DNA of 64,000 nt, from positions 16,403,554-16,467,553 of the forward strand of contig JBBCBC010000024.1 in NCBI GenBank assembly GCA_037126765.1. Direction: 5' to 3'. How positions within the stretch are numbered: position 1 is the first letter of the stretch; the number at the start of each line of letters is the position of its first letter. The translations under genes were made by a program, and so were the position numbers. Source of the DNA: Stenogyne calaminthoides (Eukaryota; Streptophyta; Magnoliopsida; Lamiales; Lamiaceae). Below are positions 59,822-64,000 of this stretch, piece by piece. The notes under the pieces were generated by a model that worked only from the letters and a program-made list of their open reading frames with translations, had not been told where the DNA came from and did no database searches.

Positions 59822-60954
59822 TTTCGGTGGAAGGGAGAAAGAACCAGGAAGAGTATCTTGAGGAAATTCTTTCGCAAGACAGTTGCAGGAAATAAGGTTT
59901 TCAAAACCTAATTCCCCGCCTATTTATCGAAGAAGAGGAGGGGCCAAAATGAAATTAGCCAAGACTTCGGCCCCCTAGCAACAAAAAGACGCGAGGGGCT
60001 CGCGTGAAATCCACTACAGCACCTCATTGGACGAAATGGCGGTGTTGTGGGCATATGGCGCAAGGTTGGGCCCCGACCTGGAAATAAACAGAGGAGGACC
60101 ATACCACATTTGGCACAAGTATAACACCTCGCAGTAAGGATGGAAACGAAGGCCTACCAAGCACCGGTATGCGATCTGAACGCACCTCGCAGGTCGCACA
60201 CTGACACAAGTACAGAGCATTAATGGGGATGGGACCCGTGGCAGATGAGCAGCGCCAGGAGCCTTACCTAAGAATGGCTTCAATCAAAGATGTGTCAGTA
60301 AAGGACGGTAATGATGAGTAGCTATGAGTAGATAGACGGCTAAATCCCTGCAAATCTGGGTTGGCCTCGGGCGACGTCCTAGCGAGGTGCGCGAGCTCTT
60401 AAATACCTCGAACGACCTCCGACTTGGGTCACATCAATCATGTAGCATTTAATGTTTGGCAGAGCTATAATTTGGCTACTTGTCCTTGTAAATCGGGAGA
60501 GTGAGCTCTACTCTCCCAAACCTTATAAATAGGGGTCATTTATGACCAAGAAAAGGGGAGAGAAATTAATACCTTATCAAACCTCTTGCAAATTTATTGC
60601 TCAAACTCTTACTCTCTCAAGCAATCATATAACATAAATACCATCCACTTTACACATTTATTGTTTGTGTCACTAAGATCATTAAGCCACATCTTAATCC
60701 ATAATCCTCATATTTTAGTACACAACAGGCGGCACTTTACGTCATCATCCTGGCACGATATCATTTCGAATCCCTGAGATCGAGGGAAGTTTGATGTGAC
60801 GATTCGTATTATCGAGGTGACTTTTCACCTACCCGAGGATAGTAAGCCGCTCATAGGAGACTTTCCAGGTCGGATGGTCGCGAGTCGATTTAGTCCATGT
60901 GTCAAGCCAAGGTCCCTTCTCGGAACAAGAGACCTCAACTTGAGAGGCAATTGT
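59822..60954. other. Gypsy 3' non-coding region
   Basis: Lies between the antisense-gene start and the 3' LTR. It would hold the antisense promoter, but the clearest TATA (TATAAATA, 60524-60531, within CCTTATAAATAGGGG) points to the plus strand and is followed by AC-rich leader-like sequence. No coding motif. The usual long polypurine tract before the LTR is weak (only GAGAGGCAA near 60943). Confidence 0.45.
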
Positions 60955-61607
60955 TGTAGCATGGAAAAACCCGACCTCCCACCTGGGCACGAAGGATCAT
61001 AAACAATCCAACGAAGACTGCATGAAGCAACCTCGGCAAGGGGACCAAGGGATCAGCCCACGTAATTCCCACAAGACCAAACCTTCAAGTCGCAAAGGTC
61101 GGCAACTCGGGTAGTCGGCAGTTCGGGAAGTCGCAATGCGATTTCCACTTTTTATCCTCAATTCGGGAGCGACCTGCACCAGCCATAACTATACAGTTCA
61201 CGTGCTCAATGACAGCCCCCGACACGCCACTAATCCGCCCTCCACATCCTCTCCACGATTGGCGCACGCTGAAGATGGACGATTTCTGGCCGGTCAAGGC
61301 GAGATTAATGGTTCCCGATATTGTAGCCCTTTCATAGACATTATTCCTTATGTAAATTCCCACCCGAAGGGTGGGAGTCATAGTATAAATAGGCCACCAC
61401 GGCCACCTCTGTAAAAGGTCGAACAACTTAGACTTCTAGGCATATACATACATCCTCTCCCTGGCTTGGACACCCCGGACGTAGTTTGATTCCAAAGACA
61501 AACCGGGTCACCAACTTCTTTGTCTCTTTACCTGATTCGATTGCCATTAGCATACGCATTTCATAATAATTATTGTTTAACTGAGTAGATAAAAACCAGT
61601 TACAACA
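60955..61607 (+). repeat. Gypsy 3' LTR
   Basis: Starts TGTAGCATGGAAAAACCC and ends CAGTTACAACA; TATA at 61384-61391. It pairs with 35286-35935 and is followed by target duplication GTTGT and satellite. Confidence 0.92.
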
Positions 61608-62915
61608 GTTGTGATGGAGAAAAAAATTATAATATTATCCACTGGGTCAGTTCTGTAGGGACGGCGAAGCAGTGAGACTTGTAGATAACATCAAGACATT
61701 TTTGAAACGGTATTATAATAGGAAAACATACACTCGTTCAAAAGTTATGACGAAAACAGTTTACACAATCTAAAGGCCAAAACCCCAATAGTCGTTTCCA
61801 AATCCTCCATCCGACATCGCTCATCCCTGCGATCAAAATTACAACAAGAAAAGCTAAACCCTACTACAGTGATCTATGGAAAAAAAGCCTATACTACCCA
61901 CACTTATTATATGGTGGAAAAAACTATTACAACATCACACAAGGGTTGCGATAGAAAAAAATATTATAATATTATTCGGTGGGTCAGTTCGGGAGGGATG
62001 ACGAAGCATTGAGACTTGTAGGTAACTTCAAGACGTTTCCAAAATGGTATTATAATAGGAAAACGGACACCCAAGTTAAAAATTATGGCCCAACACAGTT
62101 TTCACAATCCAATGGCCAAAACCCCAATCGCAACTTCCAGATCCTTCATCCGACATCGCCCATCCTTGCTATCAAAATTACAACAAGAACAACAAAACCC
62201 TACCACTGTGATCTATGAAAAAAAAACGCCTATACTACCCACACTTATTATCTGGTGGAAAAAAAATTACAACATCACGCAAGGGTTGCGATAGAGAAAA
62301 ATATTATAATATTATCCGGTGGGTCAATTCTAGAGGAACGGTAAAACATAGACACTTGTAGATAACTTCAAGATATTTTCGAAATGGTATTATAATAGGA
62401 AAACAGACACCCGAGTAAAAAATTATGGCCAAAATAATTTTCACCATCTAATGCGCAAAATCCCAATCGCCGTTTCTAGATCCCCCATCTGACATCGCCC
62501 ATCCTTGCGATCAAAATTAAAACAAGGACAAGCAAAACCCTACTACAGTGATCTATGAAAAAAAACAACCTATACTACCCTCACTTATTATCTGGCGGGT
62601 AAAATAATTACAACATCACACAAGGGTTGCGATAGAGAAAAATATTAAAATATTATCCGGTGGGTCAGTTCTGTACGGACGACAAAGCAGTGAGACTTGT
62701 AGATAACTTCAAGACATTTTCGAAATGGTATTATAATAGAAAAACGGATACCCGTTCAAAAGTTATGGCCAAAATAATTTACACCATCCAAAGGCCAAAA
62801 CACCAATCGTCGCCTCCAGATCCTCCATCCTATATCGTCCATCATTGCGATCAAAATTACAACAAGAACAAACAAAACCCTACTACAGTGATCTATGAAA
62901 AAAAACGCCTATACC
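61608..62915 (+). repeat. Satellite array, segment 3 and right array edge
   Basis: About four monomers resume at the exact phase where segment 2 stopped (GTTGTGATGGAGAAAA). They keep the usual blocks and end mid-monomer after CGCCTATACCC at about 62915, where unrelated AT-rich DNA starts. This is the right boundary of the array in this window. Confidence 0.9.
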
Positions 62916-64000
62916 CTAGATTTTTACCACTCATTGATTAATATAGTTCATGCATTGAATGCATTTGATGTTATTTATGTGCTACTTTTGTTCTTGTATT
63001 TTTCTTGTTTTACATATTTTAGTATTGAGGGAACTCTATTATATAATTTAATTGTGAATTTACTAGAATATAAGGGAATAAATATTGATATATGAATGAT
63101 GTGAAAAATTTAATGATTGATGATATTAATTAAATAGGAGAATAAATAAATAAATTTATAAATTTTAATAATTAAGTTTATATTTATATGTGCACGTACA
63201 CACCATACCTATATATATGTGAATTAATATTGTGGTTAGTAATGGATAATCGTGGGCCCATATAGGTATACCACTTCATTAGTAAATAATGTGTATATAT
63301 GTGTTGCTATACAACAACTTTTAACATACTAATAATATATCATAAATAATAATAGTACATATAGATGCAGGATGTGCATTAGGATGTGAGCTTATATATA
63401 TGGCTTCTATACAATCCACGTGAACACAAATATATACACTTGGTCGGTATTAGCTAAAAGAAAAAGAAAAAAATAATAATAATAAGAGAAGCTTAATAGG
63501 AAGCTTACCGAAAAAGCTAAGAATGAAGGCGGTGACCATTTTTAGCAAGATAGAGTCCATATGAGGGGGTTTTCTGGGAAAAAAAAAGGAAAAAAAATAT
63601 AAAGATAATAGTAATAAGAGAGGAGAGGGGGGGTGGCGCTGGAGCTCTTAGGTTCGAAGCATACTTGCAGACTGGATAGTGAAATGTGATAAGGAGATTT
63701 AAGAGTTCAAGTTATTCACTTTTTCCGGATTCGAGGTAAGTTGAAATTCATTTTCAACTACAATGCCTAATCTAGAATTTTGTGATTTAATTGTGCTAAT
63801 TGGTGATACATGGATATTTCGTGTATTACGAAATTTGGTTGTTATCCAGTGATTACCATGGAATGAATTGTTAGTTTAATAGTTATTATCGTTGGATTTA
63901 ACCTGTGAGTTCAACAATAAGTGAATTTGGTGAAATATTTTATATTACATTACATCAAACATCTCATGCATAAATATGAAAGTATATCCTGGTACATATA
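62916..64000. other. AT-rich DNA beyond the satellite
   Basis: No coding motif or RNA gene seen. Notable parts are TATATATA-rich stretches (63180-63400), a purine-rich run near 63570-63640 ending GAGAGGAGAGGGGGGGTGG, and a TTCGAGGTAAGTTG splice-donor-like motif at about 63730. The last two resemble the R/U5-leader layout of some plant LTRs or a 5' untranslated exon, but neither could be established. Confidence 0.4.

Larger units (their letters stand above)
35286..61607 (+). mobile_element. Tat-type Gypsy LTR retrotransposon inserted in the satellite
   Basis: Bounded by LTRs of 650 bp (35286-35935) and 653 bp (60955-61607) with TG...CA ends. The target duplication is GTTGT (35281-35285 and 61608-61612), and satellite resumes in phase after it. 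The primer-binding site follows the left LTR. Gag, protease, RT, two RNase H regions (the second YVDGSA-type) and integrase follow on the plus strand. A long 3' region holds a minus-strand reading, as in the Tat lineage. The Copia element at 44392-59192 is nested in that region; without it the element is about 11.5 kb. Frames are heavily broken. Confidence 0.9.

Noticed and set aside
1..64000. tRNA, rRNA or organelle-derived sequence
   Set aside because: No cloverleaf with an intact B box, rRNA core, or plastid/mitochondrial gene was recognised. The only tRNA-related motifs are the Copia primer-binding sites.

Overview
This window is nuclear DNA of a flowering plant, probably a eudicot; the species cannot be named from the sequence. 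It contains no intact host gene. Nearly all of it is transposable elements nested in one another plus a long tandem-repeat (satellite) array, as expected in pericentromeric or other heterochromatin. Introns with GT-AG borders, plant-type LTR retrotransposons, a CACTA element with tnp2, and hAT elements all point to a plant. No rRNA, tRNA or CRISPR array was seen.

Layout, left to right. (1) Positions 1-1562 are the 5' LTR and primer-binding site of a minus-strand Copia element whose body lies left of the window. (2) A plus-strand LTR fragment of the same Copia family (1563-1609 and 16071-16523) is split by a 14.5-kb CACTA element (1610-16070). The CACTA carries two minus-strand genes: a degenerate tnp2 transposase, and a TNP1-like gene whose C-terminus is a Ulp1-type cysteine protease. 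A 3.6-kb hAT element (8705-12312, perfect 8-bp target duplication) sits inside tnp2, and a protein-kinase exon (14481-14522) appears to have been captured by the CACTA. (3) 16524-18182 is LTR-like DNA of another family. (4) 18183-62915 is a satellite of about 340-bp monomers. In one part it is organised as a 1.55-kb five-monomer higher-order repeat. A 529-bp hAT MITE (30856-31384) and a Tat-type Gypsy element (35286-61607) interrupt it. (5) The Gypsy element is itself split by a complete 14.8-kb Copia element (44392-59192) of the family found at the left edge. (6) 62916-64000 is AT-rich DNA outside the array.

The target duplications make the order of events readable: satellite first, then Gypsy (TSD GTTGT), then Copia (TSD AATCA); separately, Copia LTR, then CACTA, then hAT (TSD ATCATAAA). 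The most interesting items are the Ulp1-bearing CACTA gene, the captured kinase exon, the higher-order satellite, and the 5-kb 3' region of the Copia element, which holds a plus-strand coiled-coil gene and an apparent antisense minigene, each behind a TATA-like motif.

No element here looks coding-competent as written: stops and frameshifts are frequent. In the Gypsy and Copia elements many differences between paired LTRs fall at CTG/CAG/CCG motifs beside long identical stretches. Part of the damage may therefore be consensus error rather than real mutation.
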